IMG/VR virus record: IMGVR_UViG_3300035161_000034
Coordinates: 1-53,650 of that record
DNA from: a virus
Direction: 5' to 3' (one strand)
Length of the DNA stretch: 53,650 bases
Shown one piece after another: positions 13,975-20,719 of this stretch. A model generated the notes under the pieces. That model did not search any database, was not told the DNA's origin, and worked only from the letters and a program-made list of their open reading frames with translations. Both the position numbers and the translations under genes were made by a program. The stretch's first letter is position 1. Every line of letters begins with the position of its first letter.

Positions 13975-14244
13975 ATGCTTGAGACAATTCACGTATTAAA
14001 GCAGGACGACTCGATGTTTCAGGCCATTGTCGATGGCCGTATGCGAGCGATTAACCGTTTTAACGACCGCGATTATCAGGTCGGCGATATTGTCACGCTG
14101 CGCGAAGGCTCACTGGATAAGGGTGAGTTTAAACTCAGTGGCCGCACTGTCAGCGCGGTCATATCACATGTTGACGACTTCGGTTGTCAGGGGGGTTTTG
14201 TCACGCTGTCACTGGCGCGAGTCGGTATGATCATTGTGTCATGA
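13975..14244 (+). CDS. DUF3850-like ASCH/PUA-fold protein
   Basis: 89 aa. The pattern HVLKQDDSMFQAIVDGRMRAINRFNDRDYQVGDIVTLREG, then a strand RTVSAVISHVDDFG and final GFVTLSLARV, fits DUF3850 proteins (ASCH/PUA superfamily; usual form HELKxxxxyFxAVxxGxKtFEIRkNDRdyxVGDxLxLxE). The usual EIRKNDR is changed to AINRFNDR. Such folds bind RNA or modified bases; the role in phages is unknown. Starts right after the previous stop. Confidence 0.8.
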   Translation: MLETIHVLKQDDSMFQAIVDGRMRAINRFNDRDYQVGDIVTLREGSLDKGEFKLSGRTVSAVISHVDDFGCQGGFVTLSLARVGMIIVS

Positions 14245-14245
14245 C

Positions 14246-14464
14246 ATGAAAACCCTTATTACGATAGCACTGTGGCCGGTTTTGTTGGCTGGCATCCTAC
14301 TGGGCTTTTTGTTCAGTATGCTGGTTTACGCAGTGGTATCGGTGTTTCGCGATACCCGGCAGTTTGAAGCACGGGAGGCCGCACTTCGCGAGATCCGCTG
14401 CGCAGAATGCAGGCAGCAGGAAAAAGAGATTGAATATCGGCAGGATGTCGATAACTGGCAGTAA
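14246..14464 (+). CDS. Small membrane protein with CxxC, 72 aa
   Basis: ATG at 14246. Residues 3-34 are strongly hydrophobic (LITIALWPVLLAGILLGFLFSMLVYAVV), long enough for one or two passes. A charged cytoplasmic-type tail follows with C-A-E-C in the middle. No family recognised. It may change the host envelope or anchor a complex; inference only. Confidence 0.65.
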   Translation: MKTLITIALWPVLLAGILLGFLFSMLVYAVVSVFRDTRQFEAREAALREIRCAECRQQEKEIEYRQDVDNWQ

Positions 14465-14492
14465 AACATTTAACGGCATAAAGGAGAACACC

Positions 14493-14672
14493 ATGAGACT
14501 ATTTCTATTAACAGTAACCCTTGTCGCTGCAACAATGGCTTTTGGCTTGGACATTGACAGCATGGACCGGGGATTTTACGACTATGACTTTGACGGTCGG
14601 CTGAACGATTACGAGCTTGATTTTATGCTCGATGACGCTAAACAGGCCGCTCGTCAGGACAACCCCTGCTAA
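14493..14672 (+). CDS. Secreted 59-aa protein with a single EF-hand loop
   Basis: ATG at 14493 after AAGGAGA. Residues 1-18 are a signal peptide (MRLFLLTVTLVAATMAFG). Then comes a 12-residue loop DYDFDGRLNDYE with acidic residues at positions 1, 3, 5 and 12 and Gly at 6, the EF-hand calcium-binding pattern. A short helix and DNPC end the protein. A lone EF-hand usually dimerises. Export to the periplasm is predicted. Its role is unknown; superinfection exclusion or periplasmic regulation are guesses. Confidence 0.7.
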   Translation: MRLFLLTVTLVAATMAFGLDIDSMDRGFYDYDFDGRLNDYELDFMLDDAKQAARQDNPC

Positions 14673-14683
14673 AAGGAGACTAA

Positions 14684-15043
14684 ATGACACAAGATGCGGT
14701 ATCACTGGATGCCCTGACGCAAAATATCGAAAAATGGGCGCATGACTGCAACCTGTTTGATGAAGGCAATAAACTCACACAGGGCTTGAAGCTGGTTGAG
14801 GAATTCGGTGAACTGGCCGCAGCACTGCTACGCGGCAAGAACATCGAGGACCATGCCGGTGATATGTTCGTCGTGCTGGTAATCCTGACCCGACTGGCTG
14901 GCACCACCATGTCAAAATCGGTGGCGGTGGCGTATGACGAGATCAAGGACCGGCGTGGCGTGATGCTGGACGGCGTGTTTATCAAGTCAACCGATGCGGC
15001 TTATCCGACGGCGCTGGCGACGATTGCCGCGCGGCAGACTTAA
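14684..15043 (+). CDS. MazG-like nucleotide pyrophosphohydrolase
   Basis: 119 aa. It carries the four-helix MazG pattern: KLVEEFGELAAALLRG (E39, E40, E43, the EExxE metal site) and DHAGDMFVVLVILTRLAG (D56, D60). Such enzymes hydrolyse NTPs or dNTPs to monophosphates; phage forms are linked to nucleotide pool control or alarmone levels. ATG at 14684 after AAAGGAG. Family assignment good; substrate unknown. Confidence 0.85.
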   Translation: MTQDAVSLDALTQNIEKWAHDCNLFDEGNKLTQGLKLVEEFGELAAALLRGKNIEDHAGDMFVVLVILTRLAGTTMSKSVAVAYDEIKDRRGVMLDGVFIKSTDAAYPTALATIAARQT

Positions 15044-15127
15044 GGGGATTTATCTAAACACAACCAACAATACAAATGTGACAGATTAGCAAAGGAGCCT
15101 TTTTTAATTTTATTGGAGGCAGGTACT

Positions 15128-15679
15128 ATGAAGTTAATCAAGTCGGGTTTGGCATTGTTGGTTGCCATCCTGTTAATCAGCCCGGTGATGGCAATGCAGC
15201 CGATCATGCTGAAAGTAGATGGCGTCGGTCATATGCGTAACGCAGCGGTTCCGTCATTTCGTGGTGTCGGCACCGAACCGGCAATGTGCTTCGATCTGGC
15301 ACTGCTGGATCTGACGACCGGCAAGCGGATCGGTCGCGCGACCGACTGCATGTCGGAAGTGGTGCCGAACGAACAAGGCGGACTGGTGACGGTTGCCACC
15401 ACGACGTTTTTTGTGGAAGGTGGATCGGCGACGGTACAGACATTTGTATCGGTGCAGCCAGTGACACAACCGGGGCGTTTTATTGACCGTGATGGGCGTA
15501 ACTACACCCATATGTCCGGCGCGGTACGCGATCAGAGCAAGGTGATCGCAAGCACCGGCACGTTAAGCGGACTTTCCGGCACCGCGCGTATTTCCGGCCT
15601 GTTGGACATGGGCCATTTTAATCAGGTGGAAGGTGATATTGTTATCTTCAACTGCTTATTTGAAGTCTATTTGGATTAA
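15128..15679 (+). CDS. Predicted exported protein, 183 aa
   Basis: The ATG at 15128 is 8 bases after GGAGG; the frame opens slightly earlier (15113) without a ribosome site. Residues 1-22 are a clear signal peptide (KLIKSGLALLVAILLISPVMA). The mature part is beta-rich (ALLDLTTGKRIGRATDC, GLVTVATTTFFVEGGSATVQTFVSVQP, TGTLSGLSGTARISGLLDM, EGDIVIFNCLFEVYLD) and could be a beta-barrel of allene-oxide-cyclase-like form, seen in bacterial exported proteins. Possibly a moron-type gene that alters the host. It is followed by palindrome copy 5. Confidence 0.7.
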   Translation: MKLIKSGLALLVAILLISPVMAMQPIMLKVDGVGHMRNAAVPSFRGVGTEPAMCFDLALLDLTTGKRIGRATDCMSEVVPNEQGGLVTVATTTFFVEGGSATVQTFVSVQPVTQPGRFIDRDGRNYTHMSGAVRDQSKVIASTGTLSGLSGTARISGLLDMGHFNQVEGDIVIFNCLFEVYLD

Positions 15680-15682
15680 CCA

Positions 15683-15702
15683 AACTGGTAGAAATACCAG
15701 TT
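15683..15702 (+). repeat. Intergenic palindrome, copy 5 (GAAA centre), possible terminator
   Basis: AACTGGTAGAAATACCAGTT plus one flanking A/T pair, with T-tract to 15705. It lies 3 bases after the exported-protein gene. With its short T-tail it is the copy most like an intrinsic terminator. Confidence 0.85.
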
Positions 15703-15710
15703 TTTAACCA

Positions 15711-15728
15711 GACGCCCGTAAGGGCGTC
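15711..15728 (+). promoter_or_regulatory. Hairpin GACGCCC-GTAA-GGGCGTC
   Basis: Perfect 7-bp stem with a GTAA (GNRA) loop, directly after palindrome copy 5 and 17 bases before the next start. No T-run; possibly an mRNA 5'-end stabiliser or processing site. Confidence 0.7.
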
Positions 15729-15745
15729 ATATAAAGGAACCCCTC

Positions 15746-16429
15746 ATGAAACCGAAAGCATGGAGTTATTCGGCGCTGAACAAGTTTCTCAACTGCCCAA
15801 TGCAGTATTACGAGGTCAGTGTCACCAAGCGATTTGCCGATGACACTACGGAAGAAAACCTGTGGGGTGCGCGAGTACACGACGAGATTGACAAGCTGAT
15901 CTGCTTGGGCCGGTATGATATGGCCGGTGCCAAGGATCTGACCCCGGCGATGCAGCAGCATGTGGCGCGGGTACTTGAACCGATGACACAGTACGGACTG
16001 TTGATGTCGGAGTTGAAAATCGGCCTGAACCGCCGCTTGCAGCCGTGCGACTGGTTCGATAACAAGAACATCTGGCTGCGGGCAATACTGGACATTCTGC
16101 ATGTGCATAATGAAGTGGCAACGGTTTGTGACTGGAAAACGGGCAAGGTCCGTGCCGACATGAAACAGATGAAACTGTTTGCGCTGGTGACGTTCTGGAC
16201 CCGTCCCGATATTGAAGTCGTCAATACCCGATTGGAGTGGTTGAAGTATAACGACTGCACCGAAGTGGATTTTGACCGTGACGATGTGCCGATGCTGGAG
16301 GCGTCATTTACCGGGGATATTACCCGCTTCAGGCAGGCATTTGTCGAGGAACGCTTCCCGGCCAAACCGTCCGGGCTGTGCAAAAAATACTGTCCGGTAT
16401 TGTCCTGTGAACATAATGGGAGGGTGTAA
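15746..16429 (+). CDS. Cas4/RecB-like PD-(D/E)XK nuclease, probable Fe-S protein
   Basis: 227 aa. Nuclease core: GARVHDEID (H45), WLRAILDILHV (D116), CDWKTGKV (D129, K131), then a helix DMKQMKLFALV. One cysteine near the start (C17 in FLNCPMQYY) and three at the end (C212, C216, C221 in LCKKYCPVLSC) match the [4Fe-4S] arrangement of Cas4 and AddB. A 5'-3' or recombination exonuclease role is likely. No CRISPR genes are nearby. It overlaps the Fic-like gene by one base, so the four genes 15746-18978 form one translationally coupled block. Confidence 0.88.
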   Translation: MKPKAWSYSALNKFLNCPMQYYEVSVTKRFADDTTEENLWGARVHDEIDKLICLGRYDMAGAKDLTPAMQQHVARVLEPMTQYGLLMSELKIGLNRRLQPCDWFDNKNIWLRAILDILHVHNEVATVCDWKTGKVRADMKQMKLFALVTFWTRPDIEVVNTRLEWLKYNDCTEVDFDRDDVPMLEASFTGDITRFRQAFVEERFPAKPSGLCKKYCPVLSCEHNGRV

Positions 16430-17100
16430 TGCAACAGAATGATATAACAACAATAACTGACATTGAAGGGCTTGCAATTGACGATGATTCAGGTGATAAT
16501 GGGGTAAAACAGGTAGCAAGCCCATTTGTGCGGCATGAGGGGTCAGCACCCAATCTGCCGCCAATTCTGAAATCGGGAGGCGATATGCCGGAGTGGTCGA
16601 ACTTCGATTGTGACGAAAGATTGCCGGTGTTTGGTGCGCAGACGATACCGGCTAAATCGCTGTACGCTTTTTGCGCCGAGAGTCATGCCATCGAGGGCGT
16701 GTTCGATTCCGCGTTGACGGAAGAACTGGCGGCGCGGACGGCGGATTTTCTGGACACCGAACTGAGTCTGGATTCACTCAGCGCCTTTAACATCAAAGGG
16801 CATTTGCGTTCGCAGTACGGCATGGCACTAAGGGTTGGCCCTTATGTGGCCCCGGCAGGCGGACCGCCGGTACGGGTGGCGTTGCGTAATCTACTTACCG
16901 GCATTGCGCAGCATGAAACCAGTTCGTATGACGCGCACTGTGAATTCATGGCGTTGCTGCCGTTTACCGACGGTAACGGGTTGTCCGGTCGGGCGTTGTG
17001 GCTGTATCACCGGCTGCTGGCGGATGAAGGGGTGCCGCACAAGTTTCTGCGCAACTGGTATGTGAGCAGTTTGAGTCACTGGCGCAACCGTTTGGGGTAA
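16429..17100 (+). CDS. Fic-fold protein with altered active site
   Basis: 223 aa. The Fic core reads HCEFMALLPFTDGNGLSGRALW (from H170), against the canonical HPFxDGNGRxxR: the catalytic His is Leu177 and the Arg after GNG is Leu185, while D181, N183 and R188 are kept. Residues 85-90 (SHAIEG) fit the inhibitory-helix motif (S/T)xxxE(G/N) of class II Fic proteins. Residues 1-55 are acidic and probably disordered. Without the His, ordinary AMP transfer is unlikely; it may bind nucleotide or protein, or use other chemistry. Lies between two nucleases in a coupled operon. Confidence 0.75.
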   Translation: MQQNDITTITDIEGLAIDDDSGDNGVKQVASPFVRHEGSAPNLPPILKSGGDMPEWSNFDCDERLPVFGAQTIPAKSLYAFCAESHAIEGVFDSALTEELAARTADFLDTELSLDSLSAFNIKGHLRSQYGMALRVGPYVAPAGGPPVRVALRNLLTGIAQHETSSYDAHCEFMALLPFTDGNGLSGRALWLYHRLLADEGVPHKFLRNWYVSSLSHWRNRLG

Positions 17101-17510
17101 TGGCAAAAACCCCGGAAGGCAAGGTTAAGGACCGGCTTAAAAAGTTTCTTAACCAGTTTGAGTATTTGTATCAGTTTTGGCCGGTGCAAAACGGCATGGG
17201 GCAACCGACACTGGATGTGATTGTCTGCTACAAGGGCTTTTATCTTGCGATAGAAGCGAAGCCGGGGAAAAAGCAGATGACCGAACGACAGTCGCTGACC
17301 GCTGAAGACATGCGGAATGCGCGGGGTTGTGTATTGTTAATTAATGACGAGGCAGCAACGTGGCGGCAACTGGTGACGTGGATAGATACCGTCGATCAGA
17401 TGGCGCAGGCACTTGCTGGCGTATATGCTTATACACACAGAATCAAAAAGCCTGCTGCTGCGGGTCAAGGACGCAGCGCGGGTGACGGAATTGCTGGCAA
17501 ACCGATGTAA
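17100..17510 (+). CDS. VRR-NUC domain nuclease
   Basis: 136 aa. TPEGKVKDRLKKFL at the start, then PTLDVIVCYKGFYLAIEAKPGKKQMTERQ, giving D39, E52-A-K54 and Q64 of the VRR-NUC (PD-(D/E)XK) fold. Stand-alone phage VRR-NUC proteins are structure-specific nucleases, for example for Holliday or flap substrates. Starts in a TAATG overlap; its end overlaps the SNF2 helicase gene by about 86 bases, a pairing common in phages. Confidence 0.87.
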   Translation: MAKTPEGKVKDRLKKFLNQFEYLYQFWPVQNGMGQPTLDVIVCYKGFYLAIEAKPGKKQMTERQSLTAEDMRNARGCVLLINDEAATWRQLVTWIDTVDQMAQALAGVYAYTHRIKKPAAAGQGRSAGDGIAGKPM

Positions 17511-18978
17511 GCCGATTACTTATAACGGCCATAATCTGGCCGTCCGGCATGGTCTTGACGAAACCAAGATTTTAAACAATATCGGCATTAAAGCGCCGAG
17601 TCCGATTCACTATTACTATGATTGGCCCGGCAAATACCGGCCAATGGCGCACCAGCGGGACACGGCGGCGCGGCTGACCATCCACCGGCGCATGCATGTA
17701 CTGAACCAAGCCGGGACCGCGAAAACCGCAGCCGCGCTTTGGGCGGCGGATTATCTACTATCCGTCGGCGCGATTCGGCGGGTGTTGGTGGTTGCCAAAC
17801 TGTCCACCTTGGAGCGGGTTTGGATGGAGGAAATTTTCAGCGTATTAATGCATCGCACCGCCGCCTTATTGTATGGCGCGAAGTCACGGCGAGTTGCACG
17901 GCTGGAACAGGATGTGGACTTCTACGTGATTAATCATGAGGGGGTGCGCACCATCAAGAAGGAAATTAAAAAGCGTACCGACATTGATCTGATCATACTG
18001 GACGAGGCCAGCGATTACCGCAATGCATCGACAGACAAGTACAAGGCGCTGGCCGATATATTGCAGCCGGAAATGCGTTTCTGGTCGATGACGGCCACGC
18101 CCTGCCCAAACCATCCGACCGATGCGTGGGCGCAGGCAAGACTGGTATCACCGTCGAAAGTACCTGAGTACTTTGGTACTTTCCGGCGCATGACCATGCG
18201 GCAGATCAACCAGTTCCGATGGGAGCCGAAGCCGCACGGATTTGAGTTGGCGTTTGAAGCATTGCAACCGGCAGTGCGCTATAAAAAGTCGGAATGCATG
18301 GACCTGCCGCCGGTGATTACCAAAGAACGGTCAGCGGAGTTGTCCAAGGAGCAGCACAAGGCGGTGCGGGATCTGATCAACAGCTATGTGCTGAAAGCGA
18401 AGTCCGGCGAGAAGGTGTCGGCGGTCAATGCGGCGGATCGCGTCAACAAAATCCTGCAAGCGTTATGCGGCAGTGTGCGCAACACCGATACCGGCGAGTA
18501 CTTGGCTATTGATTATAGGCCGCGCTTTGACGTACTGATGGAGTGCATCCAAGAGGCGGATGCAAAAGTGGTTGTTGTGGTGCCGTTTAAAGGCATCATA
18601 CTGGATTTGCAGAAACGGATTTCAGCGCATTATAGCTGCGAGATCCTGAACGGGGATGTCTCCCCGAAAAAACGTAACGAGATCGTCACCCGGTTCAAAA
18701 CGTGCAAAGATCCGCATGTCCTTGCCTGCCACCCGAAAGTGATGTCGCATGGCCTGAACCTTACCGAAGCAGATACGACGATCTTTTACGCGCCGATCAA
18801 CAGCAACGATGAAGCAATGCAGGTGGTTGAACGGTTTAACCGGCCCGGTCAGACCCGCAAGATGACCATTGTGCGGATCGGGGCGCATAAACTGGAGTGG
18901 GACCGATATGCCGTTCTGGACGGTCGAGAGAAAGGACAGGACAGCATGTTACAGATGTATAACAATTTAATATCATAA
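17425..18978 (+). CDS. SNF2-type DEAD/DEAH helicase
   Basis: 517 aa from the ATG at 17425 (a TTG at 17413 is possible; both lie inside the VRR-NUC gene). Motif I is NQAGTAKT, varying from GTGKT; motif II is LDEAS; motif III is SMTATPCPN. The C-terminal lobe has VVVVVPFKG, NGDVSPKKRNEIV, SHGLNLTEADTTIFY and QVVERFNRPGQTRK (motif VI). This is an ATP-driven DNA translocase, probably for recombination or replication fork repair with the VRR-NUC and Cas4-like nucleases. The Lys of motif I is kept, so it should be active. Confidence 0.9.
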   Translation: MLIHTESKSLLLRVKDAARVTELLANRCKPITYNGHNLAVRHGLDETKILNNIGIKAPSPIHYYYDWPGKYRPMAHQRDTAARLTIHRRMHVLNQAGTAKTAAALWAADYLLSVGAIRRVLVVAKLSTLERVWMEEIFSVLMHRTAALLYGAKSRRVARLEQDVDFYVINHEGVRTIKKEIKKRTDIDLIILDEASDYRNASTDKYKALADILQPEMRFWSMTATPCPNHPTDAWAQARLVSPSKVPEYFGTFRRMTMRQINQFRWEPKPHGFELAFEALQPAVRYKKSECMDLPPVITKERSAELSKEQHKAVRDLINSYVLKAKSGEKVSAVNAADRVNKILQALCGSVRNTDTGEYLAIDYRPRFDVLMECIQEADAKVVVVVPFKGIILDLQKRISAHYSCEILNGDVSPKKRNEIVTRFKTCKDPHVLACHPKVMSHGLNLTEADTTIFYAPINSNDEAMQVVERFNRPGQTRKMTIVRIGAHKLEWDRYAVLDGREKGQDSMLQMYNNLIS

Positions 18979-18990
18979 AGGAGAATCACA

Positions 18991-19413
18991 ATGACGGCAC
19001 ACCCAATTAAAGACAGCGAAATTTCACTGGATAAACTGATCAGCATTTATATTAAAATCCGTGACGCCAAGTCGGAACTCAAGAAAAAACAGGATGCGGA
19101 AATGCAGACGCTGACCGATCAGCAGGATATGATCGCCACCGAACTCAAGCGCCGCGCAATGGATGCCGACGTGACCGCATTTAAGACGGCGGCGGGTACG
19201 GCGAGCATGGTAACGAGTATTAAAGCCAGTTGCGGCGACTGGGACGCATTTGGTGAATTTCTGAAGGACCAAGACCCGGTTGAATTTCTCGGCAAATCGG
19301 TGAAGGCGGCAACCATTCGCGCCTACATGGACAGTCACGACGGCGCACTGCCACCCGGCATTAACATCTTCAAGGAAATCTCGGTTAGCGTCAGACGTGC
19401 CAACAGTGCATAA
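18991..19413 (+). CDS. Hypothetical protein before the SSB-like gene
   Basis: 140 aa, after AAAGGAGAATCACA. N-terminal ~60 residues form a coiled coil (LISIYIKIRDAKSELKKKQDAEMQTLTDQQDMIATELKRRAMD). The C-terminal half is compact (CGDWDAFGEFLKDQDPVEFLGKSVKAATIRAYMDSH, PPGINIFKEISVSVRRA). I have a sense of similar proteins beside SSB genes in other phages but no named function. Probably a replication/recombination accessory. Confidence 0.75.
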   Translation: MTAHPIKDSEISLDKLISIYIKIRDAKSELKKKQDAEMQTLTDQQDMIATELKRRAMDADVTAFKTAAGTASMVTSIKASCGDWDAFGEFLKDQDPVEFLGKSVKAATIRAYMDSHDGALPPGINIFKEISVSVRRANSA

Positions 19414-19442
19414 CAATAAACTTTCAATTCATGGAGAGAACA

Positions 19443-20543
19443 ATGAGTAACAATACAAAACTTACTTTATTTAACAGCCCACAGTTGCCGAGCTATCTGG
19501 CCGATGCGTTCAGCGACGAGGAAACCAATCTGGTTGTCGCGGAAAGCATCCCGACCCTGACGTTCCGGGGTAAGCAGTTTCGTATTCGCATTGGCGGCGA
19601 GGAACATCTGTTGCAACGTACCGTTGATGGCGAACTGTACCCGGTGCCATCAATTAAAGTGATTGTGCTGGATGTCAACCCGAACCGCAGCCGGACCTTT
19701 TTCGAGGGGGCGTATGTGTCCGGCGAAAACCGCGCACCGGACTGCTGGTCGAATGACGGCAAGGAACCGGACCCGACCGTGGCGCAGCCGCAAGCAAAGA
19801 CTTGCGCCGCCTGTCCGAAATCGGTCAAGGGATCGCGCATCACCGACAATGGCAAGGAAGTCTCTGCCTGCACGACCAACCGCAAGCTGGCCGTCATTCC
19901 GTGGAACAAGCTGGATATGGAACCGCTATTGCTGAAAGTCCCGCAAACGTCAATGTGGGACAAGGATAACAAGGAGAACGAGGCGCAAGGCTTTTTTGCA
20001 TGGGATCAGTATGTCGCATTCCTGCGCGGTCGCGGGGTGCCGCATACCGCTGCGGTGGTGACACAAATCAAGTTCGACAACACCGAGTATCCGAAATTGC
20101 TGTTCTCCGCGCACAGTTGGGTGGAAGGCACCGACATGGCAACAGTGAAGGAGCTGGTGCATAGTCAAGCGGTGGCCGACATTATCAACAAGTCGGACGT
20201 GGCGAAGAACGGCGATCACGCCCCGGAAACCGAACCGCAATCGGCAGATGCGGCTCCGAAACCCGAGCCGAAACCCGAGCCGGAAGTAAAACCGGCTCCC
20301 AAACCGGCCAGTCGCAAGAAGGCAAAACCGGCTCCCAAACCGGCCCCCGAACCGGATACCAGTGATGACGACGGTGACGACACGGACTGGGGCGGTGCCG
20401 CGACACCGGAACCCAAAACCGTCGAAGCGGCAGGTAAAGGTAAGAAAGTGGCGCAAACTCCGGCCATACCACCTACGACGGAAGAAGCTAAAATATCAGG
20501 TCTTGCCGATCTCGCTGCTTCGTGGGATGATGTGGATGATTAG
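19443..20543 (+). CDS. SSB-like protein with acidic C-terminal tail
   Basis: 366 aa; ATG at 19443, 5 bases after GGAGAG. The N-terminal ~245 residues are a mixed beta domain with CAACPKS and a later Cys (zinc-ribbon-like), as in phage ssDNA-binding or recombination-associated proteins. A linker of Pro-Lys-Ala-Glu repeats (KPEPKPEPEVKPAPKPA) leads to an acidic stretch and the end LADLAASWDDVDD, a hydrophobic/acidic tail like those by which SSBs recruit partners. Residues 6-10 (KLTLF) resemble clamp-binding pentapeptides. Named by form and context, between helicase and PrimPol genes. Confidence 0.7.
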   Translation: MSNNTKLTLFNSPQLPSYLADAFSDEETNLVVAESIPTLTFRGKQFRIRIGGEEHLLQRTVDGELYPVPSIKVIVLDVNPNRSRTFFEGAYVSGENRAPDCWSNDGKEPDPTVAQPQAKTCAACPKSVKGSRITDNGKEVSACTTNRKLAVIPWNKLDMEPLLLKVPQTSMWDKDNKENEAQGFFAWDQYVAFLRGRGVPHTAAVVTQIKFDNTEYPKLLFSAHSWVEGTDMATVKELVHSQAVADIINKSDVAKNGDHAPETEPQSADAAPKPEPKPEPEVKPAPKPASRKKAKPAPKPAPEPDTSDDDGDDTDWGGAATPEPKTVEAAGKGKKVAQTPAIPPTTEEAKISGLADLAASWDDVDD

Positions 20544-20553
20544 TCTCGCCCTA

Positions 20554-20590
20554 GCGGTTTTCAGGTTCCGCTTGACAAAAACCTGACCTG
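20554..20590 (+). repeat. Direct repeat, copy A, with inner inverted repeat
   Basis: GCGGTTTTCAGGTTCCGC followed by TTGACAAAAACCTGACCTG. Inside, TCAGGTT and AACCTGA can pair. Copy B lies 80 bases on. Together they fill the gap between the SSB-like and PrimPol genes. Confidence 0.85.
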
Positions 20591-20633
20591 CAAGACTCAG
20601 GTTATCAAGTTCCTCTAGCCAAGAAAAACTTGG

Positions 20634-20671
20634 GCGGTTTTCAGGTTCCGCCTGACCAAAAACCTGACCTG
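20634..20671 (+). repeat. Direct repeat, copy B
   Basis: GCGGTTTTCAGGTTCCGC followed by CTGACCAAAAACCTGACCTG; one base longer than copy A with two small differences. Further CAGGTT elements lie between the copies (20598) and after them (20698), giving an iteron-like cluster upstream of the PrimPol-helicase. Confidence 0.85.
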
Positions 20672-20719
20672 ATATTTTGCCGATCCCGGTCCGGGTTCAG
20701 GTTTCTGTTGAGAATAAAA

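Noticed and set aside
15711-15728. Intrinsic terminator before the Cas4-like gene
   Set aside because: The GACGCCC hairpin has no following T-run; kept only as a structural element.
15746-16429. Cas4 as part of a CRISPR system
   Set aside because: No cas1/cas2 or repeat-spacer array in the window; neighbours are phage recombination genes.
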